A DNA stretch of 64,000 nucleotides, taken from Acanthaster planci. Taxonomy: Eukaryota; Echinodermata; Asteroidea; Valvatida; Acanthasteridae. Of the stretch, positions 24,851 through 37,638 are shown piece after piece. Position 1 is the first letter of the stretch, and the number at the start of each line of letters is the position of its first letter. The DNA lies in assembly GCF_001949145.1 (NCBI RefSeq), contig NW_019091360.1, positions 1,587,231 to 1,651,230 of the forward strand. The letters are read 5' to 3'. The translations under genes and the position numbers were made by a program. The notes beneath the pieces are model-generated. The model did not search any database and was not told the origin of the DNA. It saw only the letters and a list, made by a program, of their open reading frames with translations.

Positions 24851-25110
24851 TTTACCTGTGAATGGGAAAATCTTTCCACACTTGTTTTCCTAAGGAAATT
24901 CATTTTCAGTTCATGAAACATGATAAAGGTGGGAAAAGATTTTCACAGAAATTCCCACAAGTGGAGAAAAGTTGGAAAAAGCTTTTCATTGATTTTCCTG
25001 TAAATGGGAAAAAAGTAGGAAAAGATTTGCACACCTTGTCACTTAGATGGGAAATCATTTTCATGCCTTGTGAAAAATGTAAGTGTGAATGTGAATTCTT
25101 TCACAAAATT
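24851..25110 (+). repeat. dispersed repeat F, copy 1
   Basis: Begins TTTACCTGTGAATGGG and is built of imperfect internal units of the form GTGGGAAAA-n-TTTTCACA. An inverted copy lies at 37345-37638, with the matching edge CCCATTCACAGGTTAAC. The unit AGATGGGAAATCATTTTCA recurs there as its reverse complement, and in part at 45470-45495. It is mobile or amplified non-coding DNA; the open frame across it is incidental. Confidence 0.65.
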
Positions 25111-25654
25111 TCCCCATGTACATGTAATCCACAGTGTCAACTTTCAATTGCAGAGTACTGTATTGTACATGTAGCTTTGCATCTCGACGCAGGCTTTACT
25201 GACAATAAGGCTGCCTCTCCATCTCCTACATTTTTTGGTCCGTTCCAAATCTGCATGAATCCATTTGCTGCATTTCACTTCCATACAGTTTTAGTGAACA
25301 TTCTCTTGCGCATGGCCAGGAAGTGCACTGCGTTACGTGGTTTTCAATAAGAAAGCAGCAAAGCCTCAAAGCCTAGCTTAAGAAGAATGATGGGAACAGT
25401 CTCCCCCCCCAAAAAAAAAAAGATGGAAGGAAGGTACGGGTCATGGAACATCGCCTGCAGGCCGCTGTTTATTTCCCTTGCAATGTCAGGCATTCCCGTC
25501 CGTTCCTCTCCCTCCCGCGAGATTAGAACAGAGAAGAAGTTTGGCGTTTTCTTCCCTCTCTCACGGCATGGATTCGGTCAGAGATAGCAGACTTCTTCTC
25601 CCCGATGGCATTCAGGGGTTGCATCTTAATCCAGATGTCTTGGTCTTGGCACGC

Positions 25655-25672
25655 CTGTTTGTGATTGATGGC
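25655..25672 (+). promoter_or_regulatory. possible PBC/Hox-type site in a word shared with 48.5 kb
   Basis: CTGTTTGTGATTGATGGC occurs identically at 48488-48505. Its core TGATTGATGG matches the known PBC-Hox consensus TGATNNATGG. Function is inferred only from the motif and the exact repetition. Confidence 0.3.
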
Positions 25673-28054
25673 TTGGCAGGAATGACCCTTGGTGGGAGAC
25701 CTCTAAGTGGATGCCCATCCTTGGAGATATGGTCATAAAGAGTTTCATTGACTTGGATCACGATTCGGCATGGCCGAGTCTTGACATTGACTGATTTTTG
25801 TGGTTTTTTTGGAAGTGGGAAGGAAAGATGACAACCTGGAAGACTTTTACTCGGTTGATGATTTTGCGGTTGGTGGGCCTACAACTCCTGAGCATTAACT
25901 TTATTGCACGCTGGAAAAGCTTGACGTTGGAGATGACTACCCAGTGCATTGAAAGGGCCAACAGGGTTGAACATTTCAGAAGCATGTTGGCTAATTCAGA
26001 CACATTTGTCAATGTCAGATCTGAACAACTCTTCTCAGCATTCGGGCCCAGGTATATTAAAGTGTTCATGCACTGAGTTTTTGTACTTGTACATGTACTT
26101 TCAGTGTAACTACATGTACTCCCAGCTTACGCATTTCGGTGTATGGAAACTACATGTATTGAGATCCTTTTTGGATGAGTGTGATAGAAAGTGCCCTTTT
26201 TATTTTAAAATTTATCCACGCTTTTCCAGGCAACTGTGGTTGGTGTTAGTGTGATTTCATTCAGGGAAGACGCTGTTCGTTACTATTGTTTTTCTCTTCA
26301 AATTAGGAACCCAAAATTTGTTCAGTAAAATCATTTACGAGAAGGGAGCACTTGTTGGCTGTGCCCTGTACCGATATTTACGCAGTGAACATTGAACAGA
26401 AAGTCACCCTGAGAAGGAAGAATATAGGACTGCAAAACATGATAAGTTGCAGCATTTGTTGTGCAGATCAGAGTACCGGTTTCTAAACATAGGGGATGTA
26501 CAGTATGTGTATTTGAAACCCCAGTCTCCCGGGAATCACGAACAGTGTTCTTGGGTCTTGATTACAAATGCCAAAGTGCAAAAGGAGAGCAGCTGCGCTG
26601 AAAGTCAAGATGGCATGACACTTACCATCTCACATTAAATACACTCCCTAAATATCCATATCAAATGGTCAGGGTAAATTCTCTCCGATAGCCATGAGTG
26701 TTTGCCCTGGGTTTTATTTTCCTTTGTGTTTTCTATTTTATGTAACAAAATCAACATTAAGTTTAACGGTATGTGCCTACATGTATATCCGCCATCTTTG
26801 TTCTTGATGTTCTTCATCCATTCCCCAGAAAGTGGGGAGGGGGAATTTTGTTCATGAACAATGTTCGCGTGTTGATTCTCCCGGTTTGAAACCCCGTTCT
26901 CGTGTTCGTCTAACAAGGGAACAGGGTTTTGAATATGCCCCGAGGTTTTCAGCCTCAGCGACATCACAGTTTGGGAAATTCTCCTTAGAATAGCAGAACA
27001 AATTAAAAGTATGCTTAGCTGGGTCACAAAGTTGCATTTTGATGAGTTGTGTTAAGAAGTGTATTGCATAGACTCTTCAGCTTTCAGTGAGTTGTCTGAT
27101 GACCTCATACTCTCTGTGAACACTTTACAAACTTGGAGATTTCAAAAACTTCAACATTTACCATACTATTGGTGCAAGTAATGCAATGAGACCAAAGCCA
27201 TTGTTACATGTACTCGTATGTGTACCGGTGGGTTGAACAGCCAACACCTCCAGGGCCTCAAAATGAGTTTGTTTTGACATTAGTGCTGTATATCGGTAAT
27301 AATTTCACCCTGAAGTTGCAGATCTGTGGAAATTCATTTCTTTTTTTTTTCTGTTGAAGTACATGTACATCTTGCAAAAGCGTCATAAAAAAGGTGATAA
27401 ATACCTACGGTACTTTGTACAATTTATTTTGTTGAAGACAGCTGAAGTATTCCTGGGTAGCGTGGTTCAAAACGTGTACACGTATGGACATGTAAGTGTG
27501 AAGTCCTATTCTACCGTAACATTCCATTGATTCATGTACAGTGTATGTATACATGTACATGCCATTCAGTGTGTTAGGGTGTGATGAGCAACACGATGTC
27601 TTTGGAATGTCCTAATAGCACTCTATGAAAATGAGGCCAAAGATCACTGATTAAATACACAATAAAAGTTGCTTTCTGTCTGCTGTGTTTTATTCTCTCC
27701 CCTCCCCGTCTCCCCTCCCCCCCCCCCGAACGTGTTAATACATGTGTACATAAATGACCCCTGTTGTCTCCAGTGGGTGGAAGGCACATTGAAGGAAGGC
27801 TGTGGTCGTGAGACCAGAGTGAAATTGAACAGATGGGTTTTCAGCAGGCGATGAGGTTAGATCAGTGAGTTGTTTGCCGTCGGCGCGCAGACATCACGCG
27901 GCGAGGAAGAAGCGATTCCGTTCTGTTCAGTTAATGTCATTAAATGGTCAGTGCCATGCATTTTTTTACACATTTGAAAATGTGGAGATGCTTCCGTTTC
28001 CTAGTTAATCTAACTTGCAATTTTTGCGATGCTACTTTGAAAAGTTTCGGTGTC

Positions 28055-28345
28055 TGATGGGTTTTTATGCTAATGCAGATTTACATATTCATGAGATGCC
28101 ATTGCAGCTGGAAAACCTCAATCCCAATGGTCCTCAGGGGCATTTCAGTTACACAATACTTTGCATATGTACATAAATGCATACTAATACCATTCATGAT
28201 AAAGGTATATAGGGTATGCCAACACCGGCGTATGTATTGTGCTATTCAACGTGCCCCAGGCCTCCAATGAATAATGGATTGAGAAGTTTTTGGGTTAATG
28301 TTGCATCGATTTGTGCACAAAAACTGCTGGAACTTTTGATAGTTT
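28055..28345 (+). repeat. dispersed repeat E, copy 2
   Basis: Shares 'TTTTTATGCTAATGCA', 'ACATATTCATGAG' and, about 240 bp later, GTGCACAAAAACTGCTGGAA with the 4.4-kb copy, in the same order and orientation. Confidence 0.5.
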
Positions 28346-29147
28346 GGTGCTCTAATTTTTCTTTGACGAATCATTGTTGATTGAGAGTGACGTGTGGCAG
28401 TTCAGCCATTGAGCATCCCTTTCTGAGAAATGTCTTCAACAAACAAGTTTTGGGTTCACGTTGAATGTCTCCTCAACCAAACGGGTGTCTACATCTGGTC
28501 AAAGTGCATGCGTGCTGAACATTTAAAGAGTGCATGCAGCCTCATGCATTGTGAATGTATCGCCGCCCCAGTTTATGTGGCATTTAGTGCAAAGACATCA
28601 CTCTTGGAAATTGTAACCTGGCGCCCGGGAGCTGTGTCACCGAACGGCTCCTTGGAAGCAGTTGATTCCCCTCCAGTTGCACGTCCTGCCTGAGTTTGCT
28701 TACTTTAAAATGAACCCAGTCAATTCTTCACGTACATGTATTCCACACACGACACGGTAGTCATGGGTAACATACATGTAACTGCTCAGTTGGGACCAAC
28801 CCAGTTGCAGTGTGGGGGCACAAACGGGTATCTAGGAAATCGACACCCCCTGGCGCTCCAAGCCTAGAAAAGAATTTCTGGAAAATTGTTACTGTTTCCA
28901 GTGTACGGGGTGTGTCGGCTACACCTCAATACATGTTCTTTTTTACTGTGGTTATCCGTGGGGTATTTCCCCGTACTGGGAGGATCTTGCTGCAAAGATA
29001 CATGTACATATGTACCGGTACATGTGTGAATGCCTTCCCAGAGACTGGATGTAACAGACGATCGTCTGCACAAGTTCAGACCTACATGTACATGTACATA
29101 TAAGATGGACTGAGACTCCAAATACATGTACTTTTATATAGGATGAG

Positions 29148-29190
29148 CAGGGGCGGATCCAGAAATTTTTCTGGGGGGGGGGAGAGTCAG
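29148..29190. mobile_element. solo hAT-like terminus
   Basis: CAGGGGCGGATCCAG followed by a run of G is a typical hAT-type end. No matching inverted end was found nearby, so this is a fragment. Confidence 0.45.
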
Positions 29191-32100
29191 GCCGTTTTTT
29201 TTTAATGCCTCATTTTTGTGGACAAGTGAACGATGATGAAACAGTATGCATGACTTGTGAATACATGTACATTGTTGACAGTGGTAATGGTGCATTTACC
29301 TCAGTTATTTTTTATTGTTTTTTTCCTTTTTATCATTTTTTTTCTCAAAGCAGGTTTTTTTCCTGACCTCCAAGCCTCTCCCTTCCCCTCCCTACAGATC
29401 CGTACCTGGTGGGGCAGTGCAGCTGAAATAGAATTCTCCATTATTCGTCTGTGCAACAAAGGCTGGGTCCAGAACACTTTGTGTTTAAATTACGAAATTT
29501 GCTCGTCTCCAAAGACTTGGCATGCTTTTCATGCAAAAGCACTGGTTTGGTTGTCCCTCCCTCGACCCCCCCTCCCATTTTGTGTGTTTTACGCTTGGCA
29601 GGATCCTGTAGAAATTGGCATGATTTGGCGAGTGCTTAACAGGACATGAAAGGATCAGAGGTTGTAAAGCTTTTTGTGAGGACCCCCCAGTCTAACATAA
29701 AAGGTTGTTGGGCATTTGGTTTCCCCCACTTTCATGCCGGACAATTCCATTGGATTTTCACAATGTACACCTGTACATACATGTGCATGTACATGTACAG
29801 TACATAGTGTCCTTTATTGTATGGTGGTTGTAAGCTACTGGTACGGTATAGGACCTCAACTCCAATGCTGTTTCTCTGTTGGAAGTGTCCGTCTACCATA
29901 GAGATTTCTTTGGAAGTTTAGAGTTTGCAAGGATCGGGTAAAGCTATGTGTTGTTGTGGTAACAGATTGACACTTGTTCAACCTTCCCTTTTAGGTACAT
30001 GTACATGTAAAATATGAGGTAAAAATACTCGCAGAAGTTGGCAAATCAAAAAGCTATCATTCATGAAACATACATGTTTTTCTAAAGAGTGGGCCTCGCT
30101 AACTGTTAATGTTGCTTGTTGTCTCCCATCACTGCCCACGCATTGTTACAGAGGACGATCATTTTCTGTAAAAAACAAGATTTGAAACCCAGGATGACAT
30201 TTGCACAAACAGTCCTGTGAAAATTGCCCTGTGAAATTCCCAGGCACATGTTTAAGTTAGCCTTAACCTTTCTCGACTCCTCCAATTTTAATACAAAATT
30301 TGACACTCCCCTGGGGTGTCCTGGTTGATGACGTTGCATATGTAGTAGGCTACAAGGAAGGTTTACTCTGGGTATTGAAAGGCAGGATCATTTTGACAGG
30401 GATGGAAATAAAAAGGAGCAGACTAAAAACCAGTTTTTATGACATGTTTCATATTTGAGGAACCACAGTCATTGAATACACATGTACTTACAAATGAAAT
30501 TGGAAATCGATAAGTGTGGGGATACTTCACGCAGCTGCTCTGCTCCTGAACTGTTCCTACTGGAACATTGCACACCATGTGGCATCAGGCTTTTTGGTAA
30601 CTCACAAGACATCAACTTTTTAATACAATTCACAAAAAAACATCGTACACAAACTTTGTTGCTCCAAGCTTTCAGACATGTTGTTAGTGTGGACCTGGAA
30701 ACGGACTAGGTTCACATTTTGCAAACTGTGTGAGGACTTTAATCAGGTCTACACAAGGTTACTCCCTTTCTGAAAAGCACCTTTTTAGGAATTTTTTTGG
30801 GGGTGGGGTATCTGTTGCATAAGGAGGAGGAACAGTCAAGGACACTGACAAAAGTTCAGCAAAAATGTGTGTTCACAACGCAAGAAAAATCAGTCTGTTT
30901 TAATACTCAGATTTCTTAACCGCAGGAACACACAGGAATATTCACTCTACATGTATGTCCGTGCATGTATACATGTCCATGTACACTTGTATCTTTTGTG
31001 CGTCAACATGTGTCATTTCTGTCAAATTTGAGGGCTGTTTTCTCCATCACCGGCCACAGAAAATGGTCATCCCTTCAGAGAGTTTTCCTGTCTGTACTTC
31101 AAAAAGGTTGCGCTGCCTGATTTCTTTTCCTGCCCACCGAATGCGGCTGGGTGCATGTCAGCCAGGGCATAGAGCGGGTTTGTAGCTCTATGGCCAGGGC
31201 GGTCATAGCTTTTGAAGTAGAGTTCCACGCACACAGGATGTCAGACCACAAGCCGACCACCGCTAAGAGCCCCAACACTGCCCCCCTCCCATACCCCCTT
31301 TTTCACCAGGTAGATTTAATCTGAAATGTACATAAGGACTAGACTTTGCCCATCTTGCCAAGGCGCCCTGTGGAAGCAGTGCACACGTTTGTATCTTAGA
31401 AACGGTCAGTCAATGTGTTTGCACAATATTAATAGTAATACTGTTGTAAGGCTTTACCAGGAAAACCCAGATGGGCTGAAGTTTGTTTACCAATACATGT
31501 TTACATAGACAAATTGAAATGTTGATACAAATGTATGTGTCCAACAACGAGTGGGCACACTGAAATGATTGAATTTGCAGACGCGATTGCTGTTAGTTGT
31601 CTGCTGCTATTCTGCAATGTTCCATCGGTGTCTAGCATGATTGACACTTTGTGACTTGATCTGACTAAAAATGAGACGCACAAATTACAGAAATCAAATC
31701 CTTTGAGACACTGAAACTGTTTGCTCAGTGGGGCCCATACATTGTCCTTGCTTTGTGTGGGCAGCACAGTCTCCAAGTTCTTGAGGTGTTGCTAGTCTCG
31801 GTTCCAGAATTGCATCCTTTGATGAGATTGTTTTTGGCTACAGAGGATGTACACTTTAAAAGGGGGGCATAATGAGTTTGCACTTCCTGTGGCTGAATGG
31901 GTTCACACACAAATCATACTCAGCAATTCGGTCCTAACGTTGTTCGAGCGAACTGCATTAGATCACGTTTTTGACCCAGAATTTCTAGACGAAAAAGAAA
32001 AAAAAATGCGCATGAGAAGGGGGAAGTGATCCTACATTGTAGGTGGAAAATTGAAGGTGGGGAAAACATTCCTGAGATGAGACGAGACCCAAGAGGCTAG

Positions 32101-34350
32101 ACTCCGGGCCCTTCAGGGAATGTTATCTGTCTTGGGCTTGGTGGTGTCAGCTGCACAGAGGAACTCTCCAATTGCTGTGGATATCTCAGCTGTCCAAACA
32201 GGGATTGGCAGTCTCTCGGCACGAACTCAGACCTCAGATCCGTGGCCATGTTATCGCATAAAAATGACTGCTTCAGTTTCATACATTTATAATTAATGCA
32301 CTGGCATTTGAAAGTATTAATCATTCTTGAATTCACGGAGTTGGCCGAAGGAGTGTTTGGACAAGTTCATGCGAGCTGTGCTAAACAAACCCATAAGTTG
32401 TGGCCAGATTTCGATTTAAAAAAATCACTTTGATCATCTGATGCAAATGTGCATGTAAATAAGTACAAGGTTTGCAGTAGCACCATGGAATGATGTCTCT
32501 TTTCTGAGTATGTGTGGTTCTGGAAAGAACCGGAGGGTATGCAACATTTTGTACAGTATAGAAAATGATAATGAGCATATAATTCAGAATTAAAGTGCGT
32601 AATATAGAAATGGTCTCATCGAAAAAGCTAAAATGAAAATTTAGGTCTTAATCTTGACAAAAAAGCACCTTGAAATATTGCAGTTTATACATGGAGAGAG
32701 AATTGCAGTGTCACTGCCACTGAAAATGAACTCAATCATCACAGTGCGCTTGTTTACCATTTGTGTATGTTGATACTGGTACATGTAGTTTAAGGGGCAT
32801 GTACAAGTGATGTACATGTACATGTATACTGACATATACACGCCGAAGGCTTGACCAGAAAAGGTCTCATTTCACAGAGTGGGGGGAGGGTTGGTGGTCA
32901 AAGGGGTGCGAGTCAGTGGTGGCAAAGCTGAAGGCTACAAAGGCTGATCTTGAAAATTGATACCTAAACATTGGTTTCTTGGTCACTTGGGTTGCTTGCA
33001 CTGAAAAGTTTATGGCTGCTGGAGATGTGAGCCGCACTGAATTAGGGAACATCTATACACTTGGTACATACAAGACAGTGCACCGAGGGTTCTAATGAAG
33101 TGTGTTTGTATGTCAGATACTGGACGTTTTACTAGTTAACTTTTTAAAGAATTGCTGCACATACATGTACATGTACCGGTATGTACATCGTTGTGCTGTA
33201 CTTGTTGAGTTAAGATGAGTTGGATTGTATATAATCTGATTTCATGTTTGGATTTGATTTATCTGTGTTTGTACTTGTACATTTCTCTAGTGTTGTAAAT
33301 GTGACCTGCTCTGCAAAAAAGGGTAATAAGTCGCGCAATGCCAAAACACATAATGGTCCGTTCTATTTGGAGAGGGCAAAATTTCTTCAAACACATGATT
33401 TTGTGTTTTTTCCTTTAATAGCTTCTGTAATATTTATGTTTTCAGAATTTGTGACTACAGTACAAACATGGATACTGATGAATAAAGATGAAAAATTGAT
33501 GATTCAGTAAGAAATCCTGTAGGCCTATAGCATTGTATTTCCCAGCGCTGCACTTTATGAGCTTTTTCTCGAAAAGTGCTTTTATTGAATCAAAAAAAAT
33601 GTGGATATACAAATGTTTATATATCTCTGGAACACAGCGCACTACAGGGGTAATTCATTAATCAAATTAAAGCTTTTTACATACAGAATCCAGCCATATC
33701 ACAAACTTGTAACCTGAATCTGGTGACTAACTGCTATTACCCATTTTTCTAGAGCTGGTCACAAATGTTCAGGCCTAATTGTTAAGTTCCAGGAAAGGTA
33801 AATACAATTTTACATTTACATGCACAAATGTATATTGTCCAAAGAGCCTTACACATTTTGTGATGAATTCTGACCCTTAATACAGATCTGCGGTGTACGT
33901 GTTTTCACACAGCATTTGTCAAAGTACCGTTCCCAACATCCCTGCAGTTGTTTCCAACTGCATTTCCGCAAAATCTTTCTTGTCCCCCCTCCGTAACAGT
34001 TGCCTGGCTTTTCTGTAACAACAGAGGGCGGCATTGCTACTCCAAGGCTGATGAGTTGAGCTCTGCCTGTCACTGACATCATAGAGCCTCTGTGTCGACA
34101 ATGTGCTTGTGTTCTCTGGTGTGCACGTATGCGGTTGCCAGTGGTCCATTTTACATAAAGCCGGCCCTCTGCTGGTCATTGAAATAATTATCACAAGGAA
34201 GAGGGGGCGAACGGATAGAATTGTATGTAATGAATGTAATGTACATGTACTTGCAGTTGACACTTCAACAATTCTGTATGGTTTTGAGATTATTTTTTAA
34301 TTTACTGGATTTTGTAACTACTTTGCCCAGTTCATTGAAGTTTTTTTATA

Positions 34351-34613
34351 TGGGTGATGGTTTTGTTTAAATTCAAGGTCCAAAAGTATGCGATTTTGTG
34401 TCCCTTTTATGTGTAACCCTTGTAATTTAACCAGGAAATACCACTGAACTCGACTTCCAACTCTTTGTTACTTGTTTAGCAGGTAATTATTTATAATAAA
34501 ATATTTCTAAATTGCTCTTAGAAATTGAAGAAAGTGTTTAAAATGTACAAATTTTTATGCCAGTTGAGGGAGAAACACAAACAAATTGGACCCAAAATTT
34601 ATAGAATGACCCA
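34351..34613. mobile_element. MITE family B, copy 1
   Basis: The left and right ends (right end reverse complemented: GGGTCATTCTATAAATTTTG) are worn inverted repeats. The internal word TTGTTTAGCAGGTAATTA matches the other copies at 42.4 and 50.5 kb, as do the flanking TGTCCC and ACATTTTAAAC-like segments. Confidence 0.6.
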
Positions 34614-36244
34614 TCTTCAACTTACTGAATTTATTATATGTTTTTTGGCACATTTTCTCCTTTGATATTCCTGTTACCGTTTTCCAAGCCTGCAAGTTAT
34701 GAAATGCCGATTTCTTTGAACACACATGTACATGTATGTGTACACATCTTCTGTGAAATGTCTTTCCATTTTTGTGTTATGTTTATACCAGTTGTAAATC
34801 CTTGTACTTAGATCACCTTCATGTCAAGGAAACACACATGTATGTATTGTCGCCTCAGTGAGGCAGTTCATGCAGATGTACACAGTTTGATTCATGGAAT
34901 ACTAGTACATGCGATGCCACGGCTGAAAGCCTGGCTCCCGACGGCAATGAGAAAACAATCTGCTGTTTTGACACAGGCTCATTATCAGAGACGACCTACT
35001 TTGCCTAGGTTCACCGCGCTGCCAGGCCAGCACCGCTCGCCAAGGAAAAGCGAGCAGGTTGTGCATATGTGCACAGAGTTGCATCGCCCGTCTCGACTGG
35101 ATGAATTCTGTAGTTCAAGTGGAGTTGAAATGGTTCAATAAGACAATGGCATTCTTAAGAGTGTGTGAAATATTTCCTCAAATAAATTCATTCCCTTAAT
35201 AGTGAAATTAAGTATTTGTTCTAATGGCAGACTTTTGGGAGGCAACCATAAAGGTGGAGTATGAACGTTCATTAATTTTTTGTTGTTGAAGATCCAGTAT
35301 TGTACATGTGTGAACCTAACCACTGACCTGGTTTGAGTCTTGAGAAACGTGTACATGAGGAAAATATGTGGGTTAGAAAGGGGGTGAGGGTCCGCACAAG
35401 CCCCGCCCCCAAGGGCTGCAGATGTTGGCAGTATTGTGAACTTTACCCCGTTCTACGAGACCTTTGCCCGTGTGTTTCTGTGGCCCCCCCCCAGACAGGG
35501 GAGAAAATGCGATCTGCGAAGCTTGTGGCAAATGGTCAGACGGGAGCTTTAATGAAAAATGTGCAGTGGAGCGCATCTCCCGCACGTAAACATCTATCAT
35601 CTGCATATCATGCCATTACTGTAGTCTAAGTAATTTGATTGTCCTAGCATTGGTGTTTTTGTACGTTACGTTAAGGGACTTGGAGCAGTCGTCTAGTACT
35701 TGCTTCAGGAGGAATTGCCTGGAAGATTTAAACTCCTTTCAGGGGGTGGCTTGTAATTAAAATGATTTCCATGAAACGTTGTGGATTTCCGTGTACCTAC
35801 CGGTGTACCGGTAAATGTGAAGATTTCTGTCAGATGAAGTTAAACACTTTCGCTTGTAGTCATAAAATGGGCTTTATGATAGGGTACATGATGTTTGAGC
35901 TTCGAAGGAAACCAGCGGAGTTTTTTTTTTTTTTACCTGTCTACACTTTCAGGATGGATTAATTAGCTTTCGAGCTACAGTGGTTTATTTTCACTTTTAT
36001 TAATCCTGACCACCTTAAAGTGCATTCTTTTGGTTTGTTGTTTGATGTTTGTCTTTTTCTTTTTAATATAAATGTTCTAGTTTTTTTTTTTTTTTCACTC
36101 TTGTTTGGCCGAATAAATAATAATAATAATTAATTTTCTTCAGAAGTTCAACAGTTATTTTCTTGAGGTGGCACCTGAGAAATTATGTGCAGCGAAACTA
36201 TCCATAGTGCCATTCGGTCTGTAGCGTTGCCAACGTAACCTTTG

Positions 36245-36460
36245 CGGCTGGTTCAAACTTCAAAGTGAACCTTTACGTGAATTTGACATCATGAGAGGTT
36301 TGCAGTCAAATGTGCCCAAGTTAAAAATGCACTCAACATTTGGAGAACGCAGCTTGAACACTGCACTCAAATTCGACATCACAAAAATTGCATTCGAGTT
36401 CGCTTTTGTGCCGAGTGTGGACCATTCTGCAGTTTGCACACGCAGTTTGCGTTGAGGATA
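36245..36460 (+). repeat. possible relative of the 16.1-kb MITE
   Basis: GGCTGGTTCAAACTTC at about 36247 resembles the AGGCTGGTTCATACTT end. The interior has repeated ATTCGA/AATTTGACATC words. The matching right end was not found. Confidence 0.3.
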
Positions 36461-36714
36461 ACTCATCTTGAGCATCAGGAGATCCCAAAAATGGGAGACC
36501 ATCCCAGCTGTGGCGTGCTCACATACGGAAGACAGGTGCCCCTCTAATTGCCATTTGCAGAGTGATCAAGCTCAGCTCGCTATAGACAGTCAGCCGCTGT
36601 TTACCGGTAAATGAAAGAGACGCCAATCTGGTGGTGATTGGGGGAAGGGATTTTTCAATTCAGGTTTCAATTCAGGGCTGTCCATCTCCCCTCCCCTTGA
36701 CATCATTTTATCTT

Positions 36715-36730
36715 TAACCCTAAAAGAGCC
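36715..36730 (+). repeat. short repeat word, second copy
   Basis: TAACCCTAAAAGAGCC, identical to 7139-7154. The sequence that follows diverges. Probably the end of an old interspersed repeat. Confidence 0.45.
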
Positions 36731-37344
36731 AGGGGGCAGAATCCGCCCTCTCAACAATAATTTGACACCAATTTTTTTGAAAATCGGACATGTCTTTCTT
36801 GTGCAGCTTATATTTAAAAAATTTTTTTGTCAAAAGCAACCTTGCGGTGTGAGGGTTAATATACTTCATACTTGTTAGAAGTTTTCCTGATTTCAGGATT
36901 CTAGATCCCCCAAACTGGAAATATTAACAGGTTAAATCAGTCCTGTTTTTGATACCTTTTTGTACTTTTTTGTCTCCAAAGTGCAAAATTCACATAGTAC
37001 AGCCTCAAGTGAGAGAGCTGAAAACCCAACAGTCCCCGATCCTCCAATTTCAATATGATTTTACACACACCTTAGGGAATAGGGTTTTAAATGCCATGAA
37101 GCGAGCAAAACCAACACGTGTACATGCACGTGTACTTTTATCATTGCCATAATTAAGACTCCTCTGCTGTGTAGACGGTGTATGGAAATGTTTGCCCGTA
37201 CGCTGTACAGGAACTGTTTGTGTCTTTTATAGAAATATAAAAAATAGAAACCGGGAATATTGGGGTTGATTGATCAGTTCTTTGGTTTCGGTTTGTCTCT
37301 TGAGTAATAGCGACTGGAGGGGTATGTATTGCAATGGAAAGAAT

Positions 37345-37638
37345 GTGAAATCAGATACTAAATTTTTGGAAAAGAATTCACTTTTGCATTCACATTTCAC
37401 TAGGAGTGAAAACGATTTCCCACCTCTGGGACAATCTGGGATAGCCCTTTCCCCACTTGTATGAACATCTGTGAAAATTGTTTTTCCACCTGTGTGAAAA
37501 CCTGTGAAGGTTGTTTTCCCACTTGAGTGAAAATCTGTGAAAACTTAACCCACTATGAGATGAGCTTTGTCACGTTTTGTGAAAAGAAAAGAATGAATTA
37601 AAAAGTGTGGAAACATGTTCCCATTCACAGGTTAACTT
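37345..37638 (-). repeat. dispersed repeat F, copy 2 (inverted)
   Basis: Reverse-complement relative of 24851-25110. Internal units such as TGTGAAAA-CTGTGAA-TTTTCCCAC repeat three times at 37440-37545. Confidence 0.65.

Larger units (their letters stand above)
25111..34350. other. intron-like DNA, no recognised exon
   Basis: Contains a repeat-poor block at about 25440-25780 with an 18-bp word shared with 48.5 kb. It also holds a second copy of repeat E, a solo hAT-like end at 29148 and TACATG clusters (24.8, 28.99-29.1, 29.76-29.81 and 32.81 kb). No coding segment is supported. Confidence 0.5.

Noticed and set aside
24862-25350. 162-codon frame with repeated K-x-F motifs
   Set aside because: It lies over dispersed repeat F, whose internal units create the apparent motif repetition.
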